Shown here: piece after piece, positions 8,380 through 16,211 of the stretch | Numbering within the stretch: the first letter of the stretch is position 1 | How the letters are laid out: every line of letters begins with the position of its first letter | Position numbers and translations under genes: made by a program | The notes under the pieces: model-generated | What the model was told of the DNA's origin: nothing | Database searches by the model: none | Seen by the model: only the letters and a program-made list of their open reading frames with translations | NCBI RefSeq assembly: GCF_004519315.1 | Contig: NZ_SOZE01000004.1 | Span: forward strand, 1-64,000 | Length of the DNA stretch: 64,000 bases | Origin: Mucilaginibacter psychrotolerans | GTDB lineage: Bacteria; Bacteroidota; Bacteroidia; Sphingobacteriales; Sphingobacteriaceae | Reading direction: 5' to 3'

Positions 8380-9108
8380 ATGTTGAAGTTAGATATTTTA
8401 GTTTTGCCGGTACACCCCGATGATGCGGAGCTTGGCTGCGCAGGTGTAATTTTAAAGCACATAGCCCTTGGGCATAACGTAGGCATTGCCGATTTAACCC
8501 GTGGTGAATTAGGTACCCGTGGTACCGCCGAGATACGCGACAAAGAGGCCGCAAAAGCCGCCGAAATATTGGGATTAACCGTACGTGAGAACCTGGAGCT
8601 GCCCGATGGCTTTTTTGAGAACACGAAAGAATACCAGTTGAAAGTGATTGCCGCTATACGCAAGTATCAGCCTGATATTATTATCACCAACGCTTATCAC
8701 GACCGCCACCCCGACCATGGCCGCGCCAACGAACTGGTAGAAGCTGCGAGCTTTTTATCGGGCCTGCGCCGTATAGAAACGCTGGATGCCGATGGCAATC
8801 AGCAGGAAGCCTGGCGCCCAAAACAGGTGCTGCATTTTATACAAGACAGGTATATCAAGCCGGATATTCTGGTAGATGTAACCGAATATTGGGACAAAAA
8901 AATAGCGAGTGTTTACGCCTATGCCTCGCAGTTTCATAACCCGGATTATAAAGAAGACGAACCGCAGACCTATATCTCTTCACCCGAATTTATAGATATG
9001 ATCAATGGTCGCGGGCGTGAATTTGGCAAAAGCATCAACGTAAAATATGCAGAAGGTTTTACCTCGAGGAAGATATTGGGCGTGGATGATTTGTTGGAGT
9101 TAAGATAG
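8380..9108 (+). CDS. bshB1: Bacillithiol biosynthesis deacetylase BshB1
   Basis: Zinc-dependent deacetylase that removes the acetyl group from GlcNAc-malate in bacillithiol synthesis. The zinc site is seen as H12-P-D14-D15 in VHPDDAELGCAG and H113 in HDRHPDHGRA. The 242-residue length and the TRGELGTRGT block distinguish BshB1 from generic PIG-L deacetylases. Downstream conserved elements are HFIQDRYIKPDILVDVT and SQFHNPD. It ends an apparent three-gene operon with the DUF4294 and peroxidase genes, suggesting a thiol-redox role for that unit. Confidence 0.93.
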   Translation: MLKLDILVLPVHPDDAELGCAGVILKHIALGHNVGIADLTRGELGTRGTAEIRDKEAAKAAEILGLTVRENLELPDGFFENTKEYQLKVIAAIRKYQPDIIITNAYHDRHPDHGRANELVEAASFLSGLRRIETLDADGNQQEAWRPKQVLHFIQDRYIKPDILVDVTEYWDKKIASVYAYASQFHNPDYKEDEPQTYISSPEFIDMINGRGREFGKSINVKYAEGFTSRKILGVDDLLELR

Positions 9109-9159
9109 GTTTTAGAGGTTACAGACTGGAGGTTAGAGGTTAGTTATGAAGCCGTTTAA

Positions 9160-9268
9160 CCACTGCGTCATGGCGGGCACAGCGCGGCAACCATCGGTAA
9201 GCAGAGCGGCTTTGAAAGTCTGCTTGTGCTTCGTAGAGATTGCTTCGTTCCTCGCAATGACGGCGTGG
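9160..9268. repeat. 109-bp element with terminal inverted repeats (cgtcatKgcg type)
   Basis: The ends ccactgcgtcatggcggg and, inverted, ccacgccgtcattgcgag match at most positions. The right half contains a string of the type aggaacgaagcaatctct (inverted), which I recall as a dispersed intergenic motif in Sphingobacteriaceae. No coding capacity. Lies just after bshB1. Confidence 0.65.
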
Positions 9269-9272
9269 TAAT

Positions 9273-9314
9273 AAAACAACAAAGCCGCTCAAAATGAGCG
9301 GCTTTGTTGTTTTA
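9273..9314. terminator. Strong bidirectional terminator hairpin
   Basis: Long perfect stem (aaaacaacaaagccgctc against gagcggctttgttgtttt, 18 bp) around a 5-6 base loop. It sits between convergent bshB1 and the 9312-9758 gene, whose stop codon is in the right arm. Confidence 0.85.
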
Positions 9315-9758
9315 AACCCCAACGTATTCGAAGCGGTTGTTTTTGTCGCTGCGCTCCCGGCGCAGCTTGTTCTCTTTGGCAAGCTTCAGCAATATGCCCG
9401 ATAATTCGGAAGTTTTGAAATCCGAATCAAAATTGTCTTTACAATACTCTGCAATAGCCGATATAGAATGTGGTGTACGGAAGAAATCGCTCGATAGCAA
9501 TTGGTTCAATACTTTGGTAGCTCCCGGCTTTTTACGCCTTTGTAAGCTCAGGCGTTGCGCATCTTCATTTTCTCCATTCGCTTTCCGCGCCCTTTTATTG
9601 AAAATTTCAGATCCTTCCGTTTCCGCCCGCTCTGTTTCCATAATCTCGTCTAACAGCCTGTCTACAACTCTAACTTGCACGGCCTCAGACTGGAAAGAAT
9701 TAACAACCTCAGCTATCTCCACCAGTTGTTTTTTTAATTTTTCAATTTGCCTGTTCAT
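9312..9758 (-). CDS. Conserved hypothetical protein with C-terminal winged-helix-like region
   Basis: 148 residues, family not recognised. Residues 1-45 look like an amphipathic or coiled-coil helix (MNRQIEKLKKQLVEIAEVV), then a basic linker. The last 70 residues (TKVLNQLLSSDFFRTPHSISAIAEYC ... LAKENKLRRER) have the spacing of a small winged helix with an aromatic C-terminus. A DNA-binding or adaptor role is only a guess. Monocistronic: it is isolated by terminators on both sides. Start at 9758 is the only in-frame ATG that keeps the coil. Confidence 0.65.
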   Translation of the reverse strand: MNRQIEKLKKQLVEIAEVVNSFQSEAVQVRVVDRLLDEIMETERAETEGSEIFNKRARKANGENEDAQRLSLQRRKKPGATKVLNQLLSSDFFRTPHSISAIAEYCKDNFDSDFKTSELSGILLKLAKENKLRRERSDKNNRFEYVGV

Positions 9759-9906
9759 CCTAAATAGTAACCCTTTTTTATTTTATATAAGTTGATGTAT
9801 TACAAAACGTTAGTAGAATGCGATTTGTTTTTGAAAACCATTATATAATAGTTAATAATATGTCTAATAACGCTAAGCTGCGATAATAGTATATTCTAAA
9901 CGAAAA

Positions 9907-9937
9907 AAGCACCGGTTTTGTTAAAAAAACGGTGCTT
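9907..9937 (-). terminator. Terminator of the lysine aminotransferase gene
   Basis: Stem AAGCACCG / CGGTGCTT, then a run of T on the minus strand (the aaaaaa at 9903-9908 on plus), 24 bases beyond the stop of the gene ending at 9961. Confidence 0.75.
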
Positions 9938-9960
9938 GTCGCTATATTATTACAATTATA

Positions 9961-11298
9961 TTATAGTTTAGGCAATATTTTTTCGATGTTGTATAAGCCC
10001 TCATCTATATTTTCCTTTTCAATAATCAGCGCCGGGCGGAAACGGATGGTGCGTTCGCCGCATCCCAGGTACATGATGTTATCTTCCAGCCCTTTGTCTA
10101 TAAAACTATTGCGTGTGGCGGTATCGGCGAAGTCGAAAGCCGTTAATAATCCTTTGCCACGCACGTTGCTTATCAATCCGCTTTTTGCTGCAATATTATG
10201 TAAGCCATTTTGCAGGTAGGCACCTGTTTCGGCAGCTTTTTCGCAAAGGTTATCTTCTTCTATGATTTCCATAATCTTGGCGGACCGTACCATATCTACC
10301 AAACTACCTCCCCAGGTAGAGTTGATGCGCGATGACACTTTAAATACGTTATCCTCCACTTCGTCTACCCGGTTACCCACCAAAATACCGCAAACCTGCA
10401 TTTTTTTACCAAAAGCAATGATATCCGGCCTGGCGTTTTCGCCGAAATGCTGGTGCAGCCAAAACTTGCCGCTAAGGCCTACGCCGGTTTGCACTTCGTC
10501 GTATATAAGCATGGCCTCATATTCATCGGCGAGTTGCCTCAATTGTTCCAAAAATTCCTGCCTCACGTGCTTATCGCCCCCTTCAGACAGGATGGGTTCA
10601 ATGATAATGGCGCAGATATCATCGGGGTTGCTGGCGAAGGCGGTGCGTATCTCGGCAATAGATTTTGCTTCGCGAAGCGCCAGGTCTACTATATTGTTCT
10701 CATTCAGCGGGAAGTGGATTTCCGGTAAGGAAACCCTCGGCCAATCGAATTTGGCAAACCACTTGGTTTTAACCGGCTGCGTGTTGGTTAAGCTTAAGGT
10801 ATAGCCCGAGCGACCGTGGAAAGCGTTTTCGAAATGTAATACTTTATGACCTTTTTCTTGCGTGTAGCCTTTGGCAAAGTTCTTTTGTACTTTCCAGTCC
10901 ATCGCCACTTTTAGGGCGTTCTCTATGGCTAAACTGCCGCCGGCAATAAAGAAGGCATGGGGCAAATAATCGGGGATGCCCACACGGCTAAAGGTATCCA
11001 CGAAGTGTGCGTATTGCTCGGTGTAAATATCGGAGTTGGAGGGGTTGGTAAGCGCTGCCAGCATCAGGTCTTTCTTAAAACGCTCGTCTGCTAGCATTTT
11101 GGGGTGGTTATAGCCTAAGGGCACAGATGCAAAGCAGGTGAAAAAATCAAGCAGGGTGCGCTTGTTTTTGGCATCGTAAATATGGACACCCTGGCTTTTT
11201 TCCATATCGAAGGTAAGGTCGAAACCATCGGCAAGGATGTGCTTACTCAAGGTGGCCTGTACGTTCTGCGGGGTGATCTGTAAAGTTGGCATAAGCAT
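9961..11298 (-). CDS. lat: L-lysine 6-aminotransferase
   Basis: PLP enzyme of aminotransferase class III that transfers the epsilon-amino group of lysine to 2-oxoglutarate, giving aminoadipate semialdehyde (piperideine-6-carboxylate). The PLP lysine is in FGKKMQVCG, the signature of the lysine 6-aminotransferase subgroup rather than ornithine or acetylornithine enzymes. LDFFTCFASVPLGYNHPKM near residue 50-68 and HGRSGYTLSLTNT also fit. 445 residues, or 443 if the second ATG at 11292 is used. No partner dehydrogenase lies next to it. In this phylum the enzyme is likely part of lysine degradation; pathway assignment is inference. Confidence 0.9.
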   Translation of the reverse strand: MLMPTLQITPQNVQATLSKHILADGFDLTFDMEKSQGVHIYDAKNKRTLLDFFTCFASVPLGYNHPKMLADERFKKDLMLAALTNPSNSDIYTEQYAHFVDTFSRVGIPDYLPHAFFIAGGSLAIENALKVAMDWKVQKNFAKGYTQEKGHKVLHFENAFHGRSGYTLSLTNTQPVKTKWFAKFDWPRVSLPEIHFPLNENNIVDLALREAKSIAEIRTAFASNPDDICAIIIEPILSEGGDKHVRQEFLEQLRQLADEYEAMLIYDEVQTGVGLSGKFWLHQHFGENARPDIIAFGKKMQVCGILVGNRVDEVEDNVFKVSSRINSTWGGSLVDMVRSAKIMEIIEEDNLCEKAAETGAYLQNGLHNIAAKSGLISNVRGKGLLTAFDFADTATRNSFIDKGLEDNIMYLGCGERTIRFRPALIIEKENIDEGLYNIEKILPKL

Positions 11299-11311
11299 AA
11301 ATTGGTTTTAA

Positions 11312-11340
11312 CAAATCTAACAAAAAGGCCTTAAAAACAA
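11312..11340 (-). promoter_or_regulatory. Promoter of lat
   Basis: On the minus strand TAGATTTG (11319-11312) matches TAnnTTTG, and a TTG (11340-11338) lies 18 bases upstream, close to the -33/-7 spacing of Bacteroidota sigma factors. The start codons at 11298 and 11292 follow within 20 bases. Confidence 0.55.
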
Positions 11341-11642
11341 TAATTTAAAGGTTTTTGAACCGATTGGCCAAAAAGTAACTTTAAATTAACTAAACCTAGT
11401 TTTTGTACCGAAGTGGGAAAGAGTATGGATAGAAATGATTTGCAAATGCCAAAAAAAGATGTGCAGATATGCAGATTTTAGATTTCAGATGTGCAAATCC
11501 GGCATGATTTTGCGCAGATGTACGCTGCCATGGAATTATTTTTTGCCACAACAGGCGGACGGGTGGGGCTATTGTACATATTTAGTAGGCACTAATGGTC
11601 AATGCTTATGTGCAAGTTAGGTATCCTTGTGTTGATTTGAAA
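11341..11642. other. Gene-free stretch between lat and an unknown gene
   Basis: About 300 bases without a convincing gene. A short ORF at 11435-11620 is rich in Cys and Met and has no recognisable features. Degenerate units such as agatatgcagattttagatttcagatgtgcaaatc (split here over 11460-11497) echo the agatatgag-type repeats at 14.3 kb. Nothing else seen. Confidence 0.4.
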
Positions 11643-12065
11643 TTAAAATATCTCAATTATGGTGATACTACTTAGGTCAGAAAGCAAACAATTTACTATT
11701 CTATCATACCCCGTTAAAGAAAAAAGGTATTTAAACTCCGATGCCTTTTTTCCATAAGCTAAATTATAATGCAATCTGGTCTCTTTCATAATCGCCTCGA
11801 AAGTTTTAGCAGGGATATAAATCCCATTTTCGGTATTGAGAACCATTGTTAGTGGTTGGATTTCGATTCTACAGATTTTATATAAATCAATCTTGTTATT
11901 TAAATAGTAGCCATTAAATGACAACATATCAGTATGGATTTTAACTCGTATCTTGTTTTCAAATTCAGCTGCATTTAAGTCCAACGTTAAGATTCCTGCA
12001 CTATACGAATATCCTTCAATTGTCGAATCTCCGCTATTATAGATTAGCTCATTTAAATTTATCAT
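11643..12065 (-). CDS. Hypothetical protein, AT-rich
   Basis: 140 residues, not recognised. No signal peptide or membrane segment. It reads as a mainly beta protein (alternating stretches such as YSAGILTLDLNAAEF, KIRVKIHTDML, ICRIEIQPLTMVL) ending in ITIIEIF. Its composition is clearly more AT-rich than lat and the desulfhydrase on either side, so it may have been acquired. Flanked by more than 130 bases of non-coding DNA on both sides, so probably monocistronic. Small beta-rich orphan genes of this kind are sometimes immunity proteins, but nothing here demonstrates it. Confidence 0.55.
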   Translation of the reverse strand: MINLNELIYNSGDSTIEGYSYSAGILTLDLNAAEFENKIRVKIHTDMLSFNGYYLNNKIDLYKICRIEIQPLTMVLNTENGIYIPAKTFEAIMKETRLHYNLAYGKKASEFKYLFSLTGYDRIVNCLLSDLSSITIIEIF

Positions 12066-12197
12066 AACTTAAAATCCCAAATAATTTGTAAATAGACTTT
12101 ATATTCCTCGATTTGTAATTCTATTCTGAAGGAATAAAAATCCTTGGGTATCTCTAACAGAATAGTTATGAGGAGAATATCCAGTGTGTTTGCACAT

Positions 12198-13085
12198 CTA
12201 AAATCTTTCCCTCATCCCCAGCAATCCCCAAATTCCACCCGTGTGGATGGCCAGTATCCTTTCGCCCGGCTTAAAATAATCTTTAGCCGCCAAATCGTAT
12301 AAGGCGTAAAGCATTTTGCCGGTGTAAACAGGTTCTATCAATACGCCAGTTTTCGCTACGAATTGTTTAATGAAGTCTATTAGTTCGGGTGTGGTTTTGG
12401 CGTAACCGCCGAAGTGATAATGGAGGTGCAAATCGTAATCGATAGGGGTAAGGAGGTATTCGTCAATCTCGTTTTTAATAAAACCACCTTTTTTGAAAAC
12501 GGGGATGGCATGGAAGCGGGTGATTAATTGGTGCTGCGCGATACCGTTGATGATACCCGCCGCAGTTGTCCCGGTGCCACAGGCGCAGAAGATATGGTTG
12601 TAGGATTCGGGTAACTCATCGATTAATTCGCTGCAGCCTCGGGCGCCTTCGGGAGATGCGCCGCCTTCGTCGATGAAAAAGGCATCGGCATCTGCTCCAA
12701 AATATTGAGCGAACAAGGCAGGTTTATCGCGGTAGCTGTCCCTGTCGGAAAAAATGAGCTGCATGCCGTGTAGGCGGCACATAAATAGGGTGTCGTTTTG
12801 CACCTCTTCGCCACGGACGATTCCTGTAGCCTTAAAGCCGAATTTTGCCGCCGCCGCAGCTGTGGCCAGCAAGTGGTTGGAATACGCGCCACCAAAGGTT
12901 ACCAAATGGCTTTTGCCCTCTGCCTGCGCTTTTTGCAGTACATACTTCAGTTTACGCCATTTATTGCCCGAGATGAGGGGGTGTATCATGTCATCGCGCT
13001 TGATGAACACCTCGATGCCCTTAGCGTCAAACAACGGGTCGGTTATTTGATGGGTGGGGCTGTTGATGTCGAGGTCGATTTGCAT
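12198..13085 (-). CDS. 1-aminocyclopropane-1-carboxylate deaminase / D-cysteine desulfhydrase-like PLP enzyme
   Basis: Fold-type II PLP enzyme, 295 residues. The PLP lysine is in ISGNKWRKLKYVL near residue 40-45, with the substrate loop TFGGAYSNHLLATAAAA and the phosphate-binding glycine-rich loop CGTGTTAAGI. Families with this pattern remove ammonia from ACC or hydrogen sulfide from D-cysteine; the sequence alone does not separate them, and D-cysteine desulfhydrase is commoner in Bacteroidota. Monocistronic and divergent from rluD. Its promoter region must lie in the inverted-repeat element at 13107-13204, since that element takes up most of the gap. Confidence 0.85.
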   Translation of the reverse strand: MQIDLDINSPTHQITDPLFDAKGIEVFIKRDDMIHPLISGNKWRKLKYVLQKAQAEGKSHLVTFGGAYSNHLLATAAAAAKFGFKATGIVRGEEVQNDTLFMCRLHGMQLIFSDRDSYRDKPALFAQYFGADADAFFIDEGGASPEGARGCSELIDELPESYNHIFCACGTGTTAAGIINGIAQHQLITRFHAIPVFKKGGFIKNEIDEYLLTPIDYDLHLHYHFGGYAKTTPELIDFIKQFVAKTGVLIEPVYTGKMLYALYDLAAKDYFKPGERILAIHTGGIWGLLGMRERF

Positions 13086-13106
13086 TGGGGCGAAGGTAAG
13101 GAAAAA

Positions 13107-13204
13107 GACCCTCCTAAATCCTCCCCGGTAGGGAGGACTTTAAAAAAGCAATGCAGACGAAGCCAAAGTCTCCCCTGCCGGGGGAGATTTAGAGGGGGCT
13201 GGGG
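13107..13204. repeat. 98-bp inverted-repeat element (ctcctaaatc/ctccccggtaggg type)
   Basis: The left arm (13107-13141) and inverted right arm (13166-13204) match over about 35 bases, each containing a smaller hairpin (ctccccggtagggag; ctcccctgccgggggag). It occupies the gap between two divergent genes, so it must carry or displace their promoters. Confidence 0.75.
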
Positions 13205-13215
13205 CTTTTTTTTCT

Positions 13216-13223
13216 TACTTTTG
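13216..13223 (+). promoter_or_regulatory. Bacteroidota -7 box of rluD
   Basis: TACTTTTG, an exact TAnnTTTG, ends 5 bases before the ATG at 13228, implying a nearly leaderless message. Confidence 0.55.
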
Positions 13224-13227
13224 CGCC

Positions 13228-14274
13228 ATGGCAGCAGAGGATCCCCAATTATTAGAAAGCGACGAGCAGGATTTATTCGAACACCTGCGTGTGGTGGTGG
13301 ATAAAGGGCAATCGCTGCTGCGGATTGATAAGTTTTTGATGCACCGCATCGAAAATGCATCGCGCAACCGCATCCAGAACGCCATTGAAGCGGGCAACGT
13401 GCTGCTGAACGATAAGCCAATAAAGGCCAGCTATCGCGTAAAACCGATGGATGTGATATCGGTAGTGTTGCCGCATCCGCCCCGCGATACTGAAGTTTAC
13501 CCCGAAAACCTGCCCATTAACATTGTTTACGAGGATAACGATGTGCTCATTGTAAACAAAGACGCCGGCATGGTGGTGCATCCGGGTTATAATAACTATA
13601 CAGGTACCTTGGTAAATGCGTTGGTGTACCACTTTCAGCAGCTGCCTACGCTGCCGGGTAACGATGGTCGCCCCGGATTGGTGCACCGTATAGATAAGGA
13701 TACCTCTGGCCTGCTGCTCATCAGCAAGAACGAGCGCAGCATGAACTACCTGGCCAAGCAGTTTTATGATCATACCATCAATCGCCGCTACATTGCGCTG
13801 GCCTGGGGCGATATTGCCGAAGATGGCACTGTTAGCGGCTACATCGGCCGCAGCGTAGCCGACAGGCGCGTAATGTCGATATATGACGACCCCGAGAAAG
13901 GCAAATGGGCCGTTACCCACTATAAGGTACTGGAGCGGTTTGGCTATGTTACCCTCCTGGAGTGCAAGCTGGAAACCGGCCGCACGCACCAGATACGTGC
14001 GCATATGCGGCACATTGGCCACCCCCTGTTTAGCGATGCTACTTACGGCGGAGATAAAATACTGAAAGGTACCGTATTCAGTAAATACAGGCAATTTGTA
14101 GAGAATTGCTTCGAAATTATGCCCCGGCAGGCCCTGCATGCCCAATCGCTTGGTTTTGTGCATCCTTCCCTAAAAAAAGACATTTATTTTGAGGCGCCAC
14201 TTCCGCTTGATTTTGCAACGGTGTTGGAGAAATGGCGAAAGTATAGCAGCTTAGATATGAGAAGTGAGATATGA
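13228..14274 (+). CDS. rluD: RluA-family pseudouridine synthase (RluD-like)
   Basis: Isomerises uridines in 23S rRNA (RluD acts on helix 69). An N-terminal S4 RNA-binding domain covers about residues 30-90 (LRIDKFLMHRIENASRNRIQ). The catalytic domain contains the signature RPGLVHRIDKDTSGLLL with catalytic Asp156, and the RTHQIRAHM motif near 250. 348 residues is normal. The start sits directly behind the -7 box and the repeat element. The C-terminal tail runs into the degenerate gag-repeat array; its last residues (SLDMRSEI) appear to be contributed by that repeat. Confidence 0.93.
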   Translation: MAAEDPQLLESDEQDLFEHLRVVVDKGQSLLRIDKFLMHRIENASRNRIQNAIEAGNVLLNDKPIKASYRVKPMDVISVVLPHPPRDTEVYPENLPINIVYEDNDVLIVNKDAGMVVHPGYNNYTGTLVNALVYHFQQLPTLPGNDGRPGLVHRIDKDTSGLLLISKNERSMNYLAKQFYDHTINRRYIALAWGDIAEDGTVSGYIGRSVADRRVMSIYDDPEKGKWAVTHYKVLERFGYVTLLECKLETGRTHQIRAHMRHIGHPLFSDATYGGDKILKGTVFSKYRQFVENCFEIMPRQALHAQSLGFVHPSLKKDIYFEAPLPLDFATVLEKWRKYSSLDMRSEI

Positions 14275-14350
14275 GATTTGAGACAAAACCAAAGTAACTC
14301 AGATATGAGAAGTGAGATTTGAGATATGAGACAAGAGATATGAGACAGGA
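14254..14350. repeat. Left arm: gatatgaga/gtgagatttgag repeat array
   Basis: About ten degenerate 7-9 base units of the type agatatgag, agtgag and atttgag in tandem, overlapping the last codons of rluD. It is the inverse complement in style of the array at 14431-14552, so both could pair as a long hairpin around 14351-14430. Confidence 0.75.
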
Positions 14351-14406
14351 ATAAATTCGTTTCAGGTTCTTTGTAAACGAAATTTATCATTGGCCTTATA
14401 ATTTTT

Positions 14407-14414
14407 TAAATTTG
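14407..14414 (+). promoter_or_regulatory. Bacteroidota -7 box upstream of the class IV aminotransferase
   Basis: TAAATTTG, an exact TAnnTTTG, between the two repeat arrays. If used, the 44-bp tandem repeats at 14431-14552 form almost all of the 5' untranslated region. Confidence 0.5.
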
Positions 14415-14430
14415 CAAATGTTATTACAGG

Positions 14431-14552
14431 GAGCTAATCTCAAATCTCATATCTAAAGTCTCATATCTGTTAAAGAGCTAATCTCAAATCTCACATCTAA
14501 AATCTCATATCTGTTAAATAGCTAATCTCACATCTAAAATCTCATATCTAAA
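14431..14552. repeat. Tandem 44-bp repeat, 2.8 copies
   Basis: Units at 14431-14474 and 14475-14518 are nearly identical (they begin gagctaatctcaaatctca and end catatctgttaaa). A third copy at 14519-14552 lacks about 10 internal bases. The array ends one base before the start codon of the next gene. Not CRISPR: there are no spacers. Confidence 0.85.
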
Positions 14553-14553
14553 A

Positions 14554-15390
14554 ATGTCTCCCAGGTACATCAATTATAACGGCGAAATACTTCCTGAAGA
14601 CAGCATATTACTTACTATAGCCAACCGGGCCTTTAAGTATGGCGACGGCTTGTTTGAGAGCATGCGACTGATGAAGGGCAAGCTGCAATTTGCCGAGCTG
14701 CACGCCGAACGCCTGCAGCGTGGCATGAAAGCCCTTAAAATTGATGGCTACTCGCAAACGGATACCTGGTTCCTGCGCGAGCAGTGCGAAATGCTGGCCC
14801 GCCGCAACAAAATACGCCATGGCCGCTTACGCCTTACCGTTTACCGCGATGCAGAGGGCTTGTACACACCTACCCAAAATAAGATGGGTTTTTGCATTGA
14901 GATTACCCCACTGGATGAGCCCCGGTATTTCATGAACGAGCGCGGCCTCATTATGGATATCTACAGCGAGCTGCCCAAGCCCCTCAATTTTCTCTCTACC
15001 ATAAAAACCTGCAACTCGTTATTGTATGTAATGGCAGCCCTTTACCGGCAGCAAAACAAGCTGGATGAGGTTTTTTTGTTGAATGCCAACGGTTTTTTAT
15101 GCGAGGCCGGTGCCGCCAATATTTTCGTTTTATATCAGGATCATTTATATACCCCTGCACTCAGCGAAGGTTGCGTGGAAGGTGTGATGCGCCAGGTGAT
15201 CATAAAGTTGGCGCAGGACAATGATATCCCCATTACCGAGGCCCAGATAAACCCCGAGATTCTGAACGAGGCCGACGAGGTTTTCCTCACCAACGCCAGC
15301 CGCGGCATACAATGGGTAATGGGCTACGGTGTAAAACGCTACTTTAACCGGTTAAGCAAAGTGCTGATGGATGAGTTGAATAAGTTGTAG
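14554..15390 (+). CDS. pabC: Class IV aminotransferase, aminodeoxychorismate lyase-like
   Basis: Fold-type IV PLP enzyme, 278 residues, either 4-amino-4-deoxychorismate lyase (PabC) or a related branched-chain/D-amino acid aminotransferase. The N-terminal FKYGDGLFESMR block and PLP Lys151 in STIKTCNSLLYV are conserved, as is the EAGAANIFV region and the C-terminal EVFLTNASRGIQWV. PabC is favoured because pabB is in the same window and the GDGLFESMR pattern fits lyases, but substrate use is not decided by sequence. Starts just behind the tandem repeat; the next gene follows after 11 bases, so they may be co-transcribed. Confidence 0.75.
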   Translation: MSPRYINYNGEILPEDSILLTIANRAFKYGDGLFESMRLMKGKLQFAELHAERLQRGMKALKIDGYSQTDTWFLREQCEMLARRNKIRHGRLRLTVYRDAEGLYTPTQNKMGFCIEITPLDEPRYFMNERGLIMDIYSELPKPLNFLSTIKTCNSLLYVMAALYRQQNKLDEVFLLNANGFLCEAGAANIFVLYQDHLYTPALSEGCVEGVMRQVIIKLAQDNDIPITEAQINPEILNEADEVFLTNASRGIQWVMGYGVKRYFNRLSKVLMDELNKL

Positions 15391-15399
15391 GGAGGAAGG
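15391..15399 (+). promoter_or_regulatory. Strong Shine-Dalgarno-like sequence
   Basis: GGAGGAAGG, three bases before the ATG at 15402. Bacteroidota genes mostly lack such sites, so it stands out here; it supports 15402 as start. Confidence 0.5.
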
Positions 15400-15401
15400 T
15401 G

Positions 15402-16133
15402 ATGAGCATTAAAAACATAACTATCATCTTGTTTTTGCTAACGCTTGCATCTGCATGCTCCACGGCACAAAATAAAGTGCCTGCCAACCTAAACGAGGTG
15501 TTCGCATATTTGGATAACGACTGGAACGCAGTACATAGGTTGCAATTTAAGACGATGCCCGAATCAGAAGCTGTTTCTTCCGAACACTTTTCGATGGGAT
15601 TATGGATTAGAAATAATTGGATTCGTGGTAACCGCAACCCGCCGTTAATTAAATATTTCAAATCGATTGGCTTATACAATCCCGATGATATTTCATCGGT
15701 AATATTGCTTTCTTATCATCGTAAACTCAATAATAAACCACTCAATATTAAAGCCCAGGTTGACGAATATACAGCATATTGGAAAACGACAGGGGATTGC
15801 AACGCAACTGCAGAAAAACGTGCTGTCGAAGTTTACAATAAACATAAAGTGGGTGATACGGTCATTATTCGTATGCCGGTATATGTTGAGGAAGACGGCA
15901 GCAAAAACGCTACCATATATGAATGTCCCAACCCAGACTGGACATTTGACCCCAAAAAGGACCTGGAGATGCACGGGACTATTACAGAAAAATACAACAT
16001 CAACTCAGTAAATAATGTGTTCTTCAAAGTGAGGATAAACCAGGCTAATTTAACAAACCTTCAAGTGATTGGTGAAGATATGATAATTGGGAAAGAATTA
16101 CATTTACAACTGGAACATTTGGGCATAGAGTAA
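15402..16133 (+). CDS. Lipoprotein with DUF6794-like domain
   Basis: 243 residues. A lipoprotein signal peptide ends at the lipobox LASAC, so it should be anchored to a membrane. The middle part resembles DUF6794 (NEVFAYLDNDW, then GLWIRNNWIRGNRNPPLIKYF and DDISSVILLSYHRKLN), a domain of unknown function. The last 60 residues form a separate beta-rich part with MHGTITEKYNINSVNN. Follows the class IV aminotransferase by 11 bases and may share its message, but no functional link is apparent. Confidence 0.65.
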   Translation: MSIKNITIILFLLTLASACSTAQNKVPANLNEVFAYLDNDWNAVHRLQFKTMPESEAVSSEHFSMGLWIRNNWIRGNRNPPLIKYFKSIGLYNPDDISSVILLSYHRKLNNKPLNIKAQVDEYTAYWKTTGDCNATAEKRAVEVYNKHKVGDTVIIRMPVYVEEDGSKNATIYECPNPDWTFDPKKDLEMHGTITEKYNINSVNNVFFKVRINQANLTNLQVIGEDMIIGKELHLQLEHLGIE

Positions 16134-16211
16134 AGTTGAATTGGGAGAGCTTTATTTTTTTCCTTCATTATTTTGTATTGGGCATTCGATGTTCGATATT
16201 GAAAAAAGCTT

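Noticed and set aside
11435..11620. 61-residue ORF in the gap after lat
   Set aside because: Starts in degenerate repeat-like sequence, has an odd Cys/Met-rich composition and no promoter or family feature.
13273..14163. 296-residue open frame antisense to rluD
   Set aside because: Complete overlap with a clearly conserved pseudouridine synthase; no independent start signal or family pattern.
14431..14552. Possible CRISPR array
   Set aside because: Units follow one another directly without variable spacers, and no cas gene is present; a plain tandem repeat.
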